Shown here piece by piece: positions 1 through 5,087 of a stretch of 5,123 nucleotides of DNA. Under the pieces are notes generated by a model. It worked only from the letters and a program-made list of their open reading frames with translations. It searched no databases and was not told where the DNA came from. The stretch is taken from the NCBI GenBank assembly GCA_002323775.1, contig DCPV01000312.1, positions 1 to 5,123 on the forward strand. The letters run 5' to 3'. Origin of the DNA: Firmicutes bacterium UBA1535 (GTDB taxonomy: Bacteria > Bacillota > Clostridia > Tissierellales > Sedimentibacteraceae). A program made the position numbers and the translations under genes. Position 1 is the first letter of the stretch; the number at the start of each line of letters is the position of its first letter.

Positions 1-168
1 GCTAATTAAAATAAGTCCGGCTGTTATGAACATTGTAAAGGCTGAAAAAAATCCGTAGTTATCTCTAAACAATGTTGGCATAATTATTGTTATTATAACT
101 GTTATTGCAAGGTTTAATAAAAACCAATTCTTTTTACTTTTTAATGAATGTATAACTAAATTTAACAT
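1..168 (-). CDS. ABC-2-type transporter permease, N-terminal part (cut by window edge)
   Basis: The first 56 codons of a membrane protein; the rest lies beyond the left edge. The start is ATG at 168-166, preceded by a strong AAGGAGG (180-174) with a 5-nt spacer. That Shine-Dalgarno begins right after the stop codon of the ABC ATPase, so the two genes are almost certainly co-transcribed and translationally coupled. The protein opens with a short basic segment (MLNLVIHSLKSKKN), expected to face the cytoplasm. A hydrophobic helix follows at about residues 15-32, then a short polar loop (PTLFRDNYG) and the start of a second hydrophobic stretch at about 42-56. This is the usual N-terminus of permeases encoded next to YtrB-like ATPases. 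The role as membrane partner of the upstream ATPase is inferred from position and topology; 56 residues do not allow a subfamily or substrate call. Confidence 0.8.
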   Translation of the reverse strand, partial: MLNLVIHSLKSKKNWFLLNLAITVIITIIMPTLFRDNYGFFSAFTMFITAGLILIS

Positions 169-180
169 ACTAACCTCCTT

Positions 181-1098
181 TTACTGCTCGTCAGCATCAT
201 TTTTATAGATTTCTGTTCCGTAGCCCTTATCTCCAAGCTCGGTAATGAATATTTCTTCTAAATTCATCGGAAGTTCATCGAATAAAAGTACATTGTATTT
301 ATCGTATAAATACTTTTTAAAGGTATTTGAATCTCCTTTTATTGTGCAAATGTAAACACTTCCTAATTTTAAAGTTTTTATTATTCCGAAGCTGTCTTGG
401 CTTGGCACTTCAAATTCCTTATCTATAGCGAATTGAACTCTCTTTAATTCATTTTTAAGTTTTTCAAGTTCTTCCTCTTTTATTATCTCACCTTCGTGCA
501 TGATACCAACTCTATCACAAATATTATCTAATTCTTTTAGGTCATGTGAAGATATTATGACTGTAGTATCATTTTCCATAGTGTCACCGATAAGTACATT
601 CCAGAACTTTCTTTTTATAACTGCATCAAGTCCATCTACAATTTCATCAAGTAAAACAACCTTAGGGCAAGTAGCCATAGCCATAACAAAAGCAGCTTGC
701 TTTTTCTGTCCTTTAGACATCCTGTTGAGTGCCTTATTTGTATCAATATTGAAAAAGCTTATTAAATTATCAAACTTTTCTCTTGAAATATTTTTATAAT
801 AAAGCTTCTCATAGTTATATAAGTCTTTTATCGTATATTGGTTTGGAAAAAACAAATTGTCCTGAACATAGTAAAATTCTTCAACAATAGGTGTTTTATC
901 AGTAATTTGCTCTCCATTATGGAATATCTCTCCTGAGTCTGCTTTATAAATTCTCATTATATGCTTTAAAAGAGTTGTTTTTCCACAGCCATTTGAGCCA
1001 ACAAGACCATAAATTTGTCCTTTGTTAGCTGTTATATTTATATTTTTTAAAACTTTTTGTTTATCAAAATTTTTATTTAGCTCTTTAATCGTTAACAT
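181..1098 (-). CDS. ABC transporter ATP-binding protein, YtrB/BcrA-like
   Basis: A 305-residue ATPase that powers an ABC exporter at the inner face of the membrane. All nucleotide-binding motifs are visible: Walker A GSNGCGKTT (34-42, Lys40), Q-loop Gln79 in YVQDN, signature MSKGQ (127-131, a variant of LSGGQ), Walker B KVVLLDE (146-152, catalytic Glu152), D-loop GLD (156-158) and switch His185 in SSHDL. After the ATPase core, about 85 residues (220-305) form a C-terminal extension ending in an acidic, EEIF-containing tail, as in ATPases paired with GntR/YtrA regulators. The start ATG (1098) has AGGAGG (1109-1104) with a 5-nt spacer, and this site overlaps the TAG stop of the repressor gene. 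In B. subtilis and relatives, such regulator-ATPase-permease units respond to cell-wall-active antibiotics; the substrate here cannot be read from sequence. ATPase call is near certain, subfamily likely. Confidence 0.95.
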   Translation of the reverse strand: MLTIKELNKNFDKQKVLKNINITANKGQIYGLVGSNGCGKTTLLKHIMRIYKADSGEIFHNGEQITDKTPIVEEFYYVQDNLFFPNQYTIKDLYNYEKLYYKNISREKFDNLISFFNIDTNKALNRMSKGQKKQAAFVMAMATCPKVVLLDEIVDGLDAVIKRKFWNVLIGDTMENDTTVIISSHDLKELDNICDRVGIMHEGEIIKEEELEKLKNELKRVQFAIDKEFEVPSQDSFGIIKTLKLGSVYICTIKGDSNTFKKYLYDKYNVLLFDELPMNLEEIFITELGDKGYGTEIYKNDADEQ

Positions 1099-1107
1099 AT
1101 TTACCTC

Positions 1108-1485
1108 CTATATTGTACTTAGTATTTCACTTATTAATTCATTTATATCCTTATTTGTTAAAGATAATTTTTTTAATGAAATAAGTATTTCCCTTAATGT
1201 CTCTTTTTGTTTTGTTACATGAGCATCCTTTAGCCCTTCATTGCTTTTCACGTAATTTCCTATACCTTTTACAGTAGATATATAATTGTCATTTTCTAGG
1301 CTCTTATATGCTTTCTGAATAGTATTTGGATTAATTTTAGTTAATAAAGCAAGTTCTCTAACAGAAGGCAATTTATCATCCGGCTTCAATACATTTGATA
1401 AAATCAATTTCAAAATTTCATCATATATTTGTTCATAAATTGCTTTGCTGCTATTATAATCAATATTTATCAACTTTCGCACCAT
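1108..1485 (-). CDS. GntR-family transcriptional regulator, YtrA subfamily
   Basis: A 125-residue DNA-binding repressor. Residues about 10-78 form the GntR winged helix-turn-helix: IYEQIYDEI (16-24), then LPSVRELALLTKINPNTIQKAY with the recognition helix near 52-62, and the wing around 70-78 (ISTVKGIGNYV). Only about 45 residues follow, a short helical tail suited to dimerisation. That is the size and layout of the YtrA subfamily; FadR, HutC and MocR types have much longer effector or enzyme domains. It heads the operon with the ABC ATPase 9 nt downstream, and a perfect inverted repeat just after the promoter is its likely operator, so autorepression is expected. The ATG at 1485 is doubtful: the Shine-Dalgarno-like AAAGGA(T)GGTG overlaps it. 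A TTG at 1473 is better spaced and would give a family-typical start, MINIDYNSSKAIYEQI, and a 121-residue protein. Confidence 0.93.
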   Translation of the reverse strand: MVRKLINIDYNSSKAIYEQIYDEILKLILSNVLKPDDKLPSVRELALLTKINPNTIQKAYKSLENDNYISTVKGIGNYVKSNEGLKDAHVTKQKETLREILISLKKLSLTNKDINELISEILSTI

Positions 1486-1490
1486 CCTTT
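1480..1490 (-). promoter_or_regulatory. Shine-Dalgarno of the GntR gene, overlapping the first ATG
   Basis: On the minus strand, AAAGGA (1490-1485) runs into the ATG at 1485 with no spacer, and GGTG follows at 1483-1480. Together they resemble AAAGGAGGTG with one extra T. From GGTG to the TTG at 1473 is 6 nt and from AAAGGA it is 11 nt, both workable. The distances fit the TTG start better than the ATG or the adjacent GTG (1482). Confidence 0.5.
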
Positions 1491-1513
1491 CTCAAAACAT
1501 CAATTATTTTATG

Positions 1514-1534
1514 TGTATTAGTACAGTTAATACA
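1514..1534. promoter_or_regulatory. Inverted-repeat operator, probable binding site of the GntR/YtrA repressor
   Basis: A perfect dyad, TGTATTA (1514-1520), 7-nt spacer, TAATACA (1528-1534). It begins about 4 nt after the predicted transcription start of the regulator operon, where a bound dimer would block RNA polymerase. YtrA-type repressors bind inverted repeats at their own promoters, commonly with TGTA/TACA-like ends. The dyad is seen directly; assignment to this repressor is inference from position and symmetry. Confidence 0.72.
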
Positions 1535-1544
1535 GCTTATGGAT

Positions 1545-1574
1545 AGTATAATATATCAATACCTTATTTGTCAA
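1545..1574 (-). promoter_or_regulatory. Sigma-A-type promoter of the GntR-ABC operon
   Basis: On the minus strand, a perfect -35 TTGACA (1574-1569), an 18-nt spacer and -10 TATACT (1550-1545). Transcription should start near 1538, giving a leader of about 50 nt. A T-rich tract (about 1592-1576) lies directly upstream of the -35 box and could act as an UP element. It is the best promoter match in the window, consistent with a gene that needs a repressor. Confidence 0.85.
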
Positions 1575-1621
1575 GAAAAAAAATAATAAAATATGGGGGT
1601 TGATAGATTTCTACATATAAC

Positions 1622-1659
1622 ATGCTCACAAAGCCTTATTACACAAGACTTTAGAGCAT
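1622..1659. other. Unassigned dyad between the deacetylase terminator and the GntR promoter
   Basis: ATGCTC (1622-1627) pairs perfectly with GAGCAT (1654-1659), and AAAG (1630-1633) with CTTT (1649-1652) inside, leaving a 15-nt loop. It directly follows the T-tract of the deacetylase terminator on the minus strand and ends about 48 nt upstream of the GntR -35 box. Neither strand has a T-run after it, so it is not a convincing terminator. It could be a protein site, a read-through RNA hairpin, or chance in AT-rich DNA. Confidence 0.35.
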
Positions 1660-1701
1660 AAAAAAATCAACCGCTAATTTTTTCCAAAAATCGGTTGATT
1701 T
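1660..1701 (-). terminator. Intrinsic terminator of the PIG-L deacetylase gene
   Basis: On the minus strand, AAATCAACCG (1701-1692) pairs perfectly with CGGTTGATTT (1673-1664). Six further A-T pairs are possible inside, across a small bulge, with a 3-nt loop. A seven-T run ends at 1660. The structure starts 39 nt after the stop codon at 1740. It insulates the regulator operon promoter downstream. The plus strand has no comparable T-tract. Confidence 0.88.
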
Positions 1702-1739
1702 CCAAACTTAAATAATATATCTCACAATTAAATTACTAT

Positions 1740-2981
1740 TTAATACTCAACATCATAAGAAAATCTATTAGTATTTATAATTGTTGTATCTATATTTTCC
1801 ATAAAGTCATTTTTCAATTTATCCTCACCTACCAAAGAGCGATACAGTCCAAATGCTCTACAGTCAAACGCCCCTCTCCTGCCTACCTTAAAAAATTCTG
1901 TTTGAGACACATGTTTTGAAAAGCCTAACTCTGCCATTTGAAATGCAGTTTTTCCATTAAATTTCCTAAGCGGAACATCCCAATTCATAGACAGACTATT
2001 TTCTTTGTATAAGTGCAGATAGCATTTTGGCACATTCCACAAACCATATCTTTGTGCTGAGTCAGCATAAACTGTGCCGTCATTGCTCAAATCCAACGCC
2101 TTTGTTAAGGTGTGAGCATTGAGCATATGAACTCCATGTCCATATTCACCCTTCAAATCGTGTCCTATAACAACATCAGGCTTAAATCTTCTTAAAAGCT
2201 CTACTTGAAATTCCAAAATCTCGTTCTCATCATATATGGTTTTTGCATGCTCAAGTGATTCTGAATAATAATCATTAAATTCAGAAATTATTGGATATGC
2301 TCTGATGCCTACTTCCCATAAGCCATTTAACAGCTCATGCACCCTAAAATTATAGTGATTTGTCAAGTAAGCAAGCTGTACCTTTAGATTTAGCTCTCCT
2401 GCATAATAAGGCATAGTTCCTCCAAAAAACAAATGCTCATCATCTGCATGTGTTGAAATCAAAAGCATATCAGCCTTTTCATAAGGCGCTTTCCAATCCT
2501 GTACCCAGTCAGGTAAATACCCCTCACCAAAAACATATACTTCTGCAATTTTACAATTCCCTTTGTCAATATTTATGCTTAGATTTTTAGTATCTGTCTT
2601 TATTTCTATAACTTGATGAAAAAATATATTGTTGGAACTATTAAATTCTGATATCAAATTTCCTAAATCATCTTTTATTGAAAATTGCTCTGGCAAACTA
2701 TCCCATAGTATATATAGAGTCTTTATACTTTCTTTATTGTCTATTTTTATATAGTCATTTTCATAAAAATTAGCACCTACAGAATACTTTTTATCTAAAA
2801 TATTTTTTATAGCTTTATTTGAACTTATATCACAGTTTTCAGTTATTTCTCCTGCGACTTCTATTGCTTTAACAGGATTCATGGATTTAGTTATATCCCC
2901 TGCAACGGCAACATCAGCGTATATATCAATTGTAATTACATTTAATAAAATCAATAAAATACTCAATAAACTTCTCAGCAT
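1740..2981 (-). CDS. Secreted PIG-L/LmbE-family de-N-acetylase
   Basis: A 413-residue exported enzyme expected to remove acetyl groups from N-acetylated sugars using zinc. A signal peptide is clear: MLR, a hydrophobic core at about 4-20, and a plausible cleavage after AVA (27). Residues about 56-155 look like a beta-sandwich of F5/8 type C (discoidin) style, a possible carbohydrate-binding part. The PIG-L domain follows from about 168. Its HPDDE motif appears as HADDE (178-182), giving His178 and Asp181 as metal ligands and Asp180 as general base by analogy with MshB. HGVH (282-285) supplies the distal ligand, probably His285. Cytoplasmic relatives such as MshB and BshB are shorter and lack the leader, so this one acts outside the membrane, perhaps on wall polymers or glycans. 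Start ATG (2981) has GAGAGG (2994-2989), spacer 7. It is single-gene, with its own promoter and terminator, and divergent from the glycosyltransferase. Substrate unknown. Confidence 0.9.
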   Translation of the reverse strand: MLRSLLSILLILLNVITIDIYADVAVAGDITKSMNPVKAIEVAGEITENCDISSNKAIKNILDKKYSVGANFYENDYIKIDNKESIKTLYILWDSLPEQFSIKDDLGNLISEFNSSNNIFFHQVIEIKTDTKNLSINIDKGNCKIAEVYVFGEGYLPDWVQDWKAPYEKADMLLISTHADDEHLFFGGTMPYYAGELNLKVQLAYLTNHYNFRVHELLNGLWEVGIRAYPIISEFNDYYSESLEHAKTIYDENEILEFQVELLRRFKPDVVIGHDLKGEYGHGVHMLNAHTLTKALDLSNDGTVYADSAQRYGLWNVPKCYLHLYKENSLSMNWDVPLRKFNGKTAFQMAELGFSKHVSQTEFFKVGRRGAFDCRAFGLYRSLVGEDKLKNDFMENIDTTIINTNRFSYDVEY

Positions 2982-3014
2982 AATATAGCCTCTCTACATT
3001 TTATATTTACTATA

Positions 3015-3043
3015 AATATATAATCTTTTTTGGTTTTTTGCAA
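3015..3043 (-). promoter_or_regulatory. Probable promoter of the PIG-L deacetylase gene
   Basis: On the minus strand, -35 TTGCAA (3043-3038, 4 of 6 consensus), a 17-nt spacer and -10 TATATT (3020-3015, 5 of 6). Transcription would start near 3008, leaving about 27 nt before the start codon. It is a moderate match in very AT-rich DNA, supported by optimal spacing and by being the only good candidate upstream of the gene. Confidence 0.55.
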
Positions 3044-3057
3044 TAAAAAATTTCTAT

Positions 3058-3085
3058 TTGCTAAAACTAAAAACTGTAGTATAAT
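3058..3085 (+). promoter_or_regulatory. Promoter of the GT2-GtrA glycosyltransferase gene
   Basis: A perfect -10 TATAAT (3080-3085) with -35 TTGCTA (3058-3063, 4 of 6) and a 16-nt spacer. Transcription would start near 3092, giving a leader of about 80 nt, longer than translation needs. The -35 boxes of this and the divergent deacetylase promoter are only 14 nt apart, so one bound protein could affect both. Confidence 0.65.
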
Positions 3086-3113
3086 GGAAATATAAAGGTA
3101 TTTCATGTATTAA

Positions 3114-3150
3114 CTTATTCACCCGGCTTTGAACATAAGAAAATGGTGAA
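3114..3150 (+). other. Potential RNA structure in the glycosyltransferase leader
   Basis: Two complementary pairs occur in the leader: TTCACC (3118-3123) with GGTGAA (3145-3150), and CTTAT (3114-3118) with ATAAG (3135-3139). They interleave, so they must be alternative folds or a tight pseudoknot. The stretch ends shortly before the Shine-Dalgarno at 3157-3165. It matches no riboswitch class I recognise, and stems this short can arise by chance. Confidence 0.3.
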
Positions 3151-3156
3151 ACTATG

Positions 3157-3165
3157 AGAGAGGTG
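3157..3165 (+). promoter_or_regulatory. Ribosome binding site that fixes the TTG start of the glycosyltransferase
   Basis: AGAGAGGTG sits 7 nt before the TTG at 3173. In that frame there is a TGA at 3155-3157 and no other start codon between it and 3173, so TTG is the only possible start that keeps the conserved NIAIVIPSLN N-terminus. Confidence 0.8.
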
Positions 3166-3172
3166 TACTTGT

Positions 3173-4252
3173 TTGCAAAATATAGCTATTGTTATTCCTT
3201 CATTAAATCCCGATGATAAGCTTTTAGATGTAGTGGGAGCAGTTATAAGTAAAGGCTTTAAAACAATTATTGTGGTGAATGATGGAAGCGATTCTAAATA
3301 TGATAAATATTTTGAACATATAAAGAAACATAAAGAATGTGTTGTATTAAAGAATTATAAAAATTTTGGAAAAGGCCGAGCTTTAAAAACAGCCTTTAAT
3401 TATTTTTTGAATACATATCCAAATTATATTGGCTTGATTACAGTAGATGCTGATAACCAGCATCATATTGATGATATAGTAAATTGTGCCAAAGCTTTAA
3501 AAACAAATTTTTTGTCTTCAAATAAAAACAATCTGATTTTAGGATGCAGGGATTTCGATTTAGAAAACGTACCAAAAAAGAGTAAATTAGGCAATAAAAT
3601 TACAAGATTTGTATTTAAAATTTTGTGTGGTATTAATATAAGTGACACACAGACTGGACTCAGAGCTATTCCAATTGAGATTGTCAAGGAATTTCTTGAT
3701 ATTGACGGCGAAAGATATGAATATGAAACCAATATGATAATAGATGCAAAGCAAAAAGAAATTAGACTTCAAGAGCTTAAAATACAAACAATTTATATAG
3801 AAGATAATAAATCCTCACACTTTAATCCAGTAAAGGATTCAATAAAAATTTATCTTTTGATATTTAAGCATTTTTTCAGATTTGGTATAGTTGGAGCTTT
3901 ATCGACTATAATTGACGTAGGATTATTTACATCATTTATGTTTTTGTTTGATAACTTAAATCCAAAGGAACAAATATTTTTATCTACCTTAATCGCCCGT
4001 ATTTTTTCATCATTATTTAACTATTTTGGCAACAGTCGAGTAGTTTTTAACAACACGGCTAACAAAAAAGTAACAATGACAAAATACTATATACTCGCTG
4101 CTTTACAAATGAGCATATCATATCTTGCTGTATTTAGCCTGTCAAATTCGCTATTTGTAATATACTCTACAATAATTAAAATATTGGTTGATTTTGTATT
4201 ATTCTTATTAAGCTTTCAAATACAAAGAGAATGGGTATTTAAAAAGCTCTAA
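3173..4252 (+). CDS. GT2 glycosyltransferase fused to a GtrA membrane domain
   Basis: A 359-residue two-domain membrane enzyme. Residues 1 to about 225 are a GT-A-fold family 2 glycosyltransferase of the dolichol-phosphate-mannose-synthase type: IAIVIPSLNP (4-13), VVNDGS (34-39) for nucleotide binding, VDADNQH with the metal-binding DAD (92-94), DTQTGLRA (158-165) and RYEYETN (181-187). Residues about 233-359 are a GtrA domain with four predicted membrane helices (about 236-258, 265-285, 305-325, 330-350), the motif NYFGNSRVVF (283-292) and the usual REWVF ending. By family knowledge, the GT2 part transfers a sugar from a nucleotide donor to a polyprenyl phosphate, and GtrA is thought to help move the lipid-linked sugar across the membrane for glycan decoration. 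Sugar and acceptor are unknown. Start is TTG with a good ribosome binding site. It is a single-gene unit, divergent from the secreted deacetylase; its stop codon lies inside the terminator stem. Confidence 0.95.
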   Translation: MQNIAIVIPSLNPDDKLLDVVGAVISKGFKTIIVVNDGSDSKYDKYFEHIKKHKECVVLKNYKNFGKGRALKTAFNYFLNTYPNYIGLITVDADNQHHIDDIVNCAKALKTNFLSSNKNNLILGCRDFDLENVPKKSKLGNKITRFVFKILCGINISDTQTGLRAIPIEIVKEFLDIDGERYEYETNMIIDAKQKEIRLQELKIQTIYIEDNKSSHFNPVKDSIKIYLLIFKHFFRFGIVGALSTIIDVGLFTSFMFLFDNLNPKEQIFLSTLIARIFSSLFNYFGNSRVVFNNTANKKVTMTKYYILAALQMSISYLAVFSLSNSLFVIYSTIIKILVDFVLFLLSFQIQREWVFKKL

Positions 4253-4293
4253 AAGCGTTTAAGTTAAATGCTTTTAGAGCTAAATATTTTATT
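4241..4293. terminator. Convergent (bidirectional) intrinsic terminator
   Basis: A 12-bp perfect stem, AGCTCTAAAAGC (4245-4256) with GCTTTTAGAGCT (4270-4281), extended by a G-U and three A-T pairs to a 5-nt loop (4261-4265). On the minus strand TTTTT (4245-4241) follows the stem directly, serving the gene that ends at 4302. On the plus strand the tract is broken (AAATATTTTATT), so termination of the glycosyltransferase mRNA may be weaker. The glycosyltransferase TAA (4250-4252) is part of the stem. Confidence 0.85.
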
Positions 4294-4301
4294 AACGCAC
4301 T

Positions 4302-5087
4302 TTAAATGTATTTAAGTTCAGCTACTAGCCATTTGCCATCTATTTTTACAAAATATATTTCATAAGCAACAGGGTAATCTCTCCTTTTATATTTTGGACT
4401 CGTCACAAAATGATTGAATTTCACTTGAACAGATGCGTGGTTTTCATCATACCACATCATATTTTCAGACTTTACATTCTCATATCCATAGCTGTCATGC
4501 TCCGGATACCAGCCATTATAAAATTCTTTTAAGGTATCGTAAAATTCTGTATCTTGGTATATACTCTGTTTTAAATCAGAAAATTTTGCATCCATAGCTA
4601 TAAATGCAGCGTATTGCTTAGCAAAATCCTCTGCAAATTGCTCCAATTCACCTAAATCATTGGACGGGATACCTGATGTCACCTTATAAACATCATTGTC
4701 TAAAGCAACATCACAAAGCCTGCCATCTTTTCTTTTAGCATAAACAGATGATACAGCCATCAACTCGTCTACCTTATAGCAAACAAGCTTCGGATGATTA
4801 TGACTTTTGTCCTTTATGCCCTTATAGTGAGGAAATATTTCTTCTTCGGAGCTAAGATTTTCTTTGTCTAATAAAACCTCATTTACATATATATCTACTC
4901 CAATAGGAGCAAATATTTTTACACTTTCTGCATAAACATTCGTTTCAGGCTTTTCTACCCTCCACTCGCTAAAATATCGCAGTTTTTTTTCTCCGGTCTT
5001 TATAAGCTTAAATTGTTTTATAGCTTTGCCGTTAAATTGCACCTTGTAAAATTCTTCATTTTCTGTAGATAAAGATGATTCTTTCAT
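4302..5087 (-). CDS. Hypothetical protein with NTF2-like C-terminal region; possible 3' fragment of a longer gene
   Basis: I do not recognise this 261-residue product as a named family. Residues about 12-80 look all-beta, with VKIFAPIGVDIYVNEVLLDKE (56-76) reading like the small beta-domain of surface proteins, where a 'protein-like' loop VxINGV recurs. Residues about 145-261 have a helix-helix-sheet pattern (ELEQFAEDFAKQYAAFIAMD, then VQVKF and AYEIYFVKIDGKWLVAEL) that resembles NTF2-like folds found outside the membrane. No signal peptide or membrane helix is present. The ATG at 5087 has no Shine-Dalgarno. The frame stays open for 10 more codons upstream (YGEKHVIAII) until a TAA at 5120-5118, and those residues look coding. 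This suggests loss of the N-terminal part by a stop or frameshift, or a sequencing error. A short intact cytoplasmic protein is the alternative. It shares the terminator at 4245-4281 with the glycosyltransferase. Confidence 0.65.
   Translation of the reverse strand: MKESSLSTENEEFYKVQFNGKAIKQFKLIKTGEKKLRYFSEWRVEKPETNVYAESVKIFAPIGVDIYVNEVLLDKENLSSEEEIFPHYKGIKDKSHNHPKLVCYKVDELMAVSSVYAKRKDGRLCDVALDNDVYKVTSGIPSNDLGELEQFAEDFAKQYAAFIAMDAKFSDLKQSIYQDTEFYDTLKEFYNGWYPEHDSYGYENVKSENMMWYDENHASVQVKFNHFVTSPKYKRRDYPVAYEIYFVKIDGKWLVAELKYI

Noticed and set aside
500..799. Plus-strand open frame of 99 codons opposite the ABC ATPase
   Set aside because: It is the complement of the ATPase core, including Walker B and the signature region; it has no ribosome binding site and a serine/phenylalanine-rich composition typical of antisense frames.
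1022..1222. Plus-strand frame of 66 codons across the ATPase/GntR junction
   Set aside because: It lies opposite two genes with conserved motifs, and its hydrophobic composition comes from reading AT-rich antisense. No start signals.
1395..1586. Plus-strand frame of 63 codons over the GntR 5' end and promoter
   Set aside because: Covers the GntR N-terminus, operator and promoter in antisense; no Shine-Dalgarno and no promoter on that strand.
1599..1640. Plus-strand promoter beginning at TTGATA (1599-1604)
   Set aside because: At 16-18 nt spacing there is no acceptable -10 box, and no plus-strand gene follows.
3092..3172. Known riboswitch in the glycosyltransferase leader
   Set aside because: None of the conserved cores I can recall (for example SAM, c-di-GMP, TPP, T-box) is visible; only short generic pairings are present.
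3463..3787. Two minus-strand frames (3463-3732 and 3587-3787) inside the glycosyltransferase gene
   Set aside because: Opposite the GT2 catalytic region with its conserved DTQTGLRA and RYEYE motifs; no ribosome binding sites.
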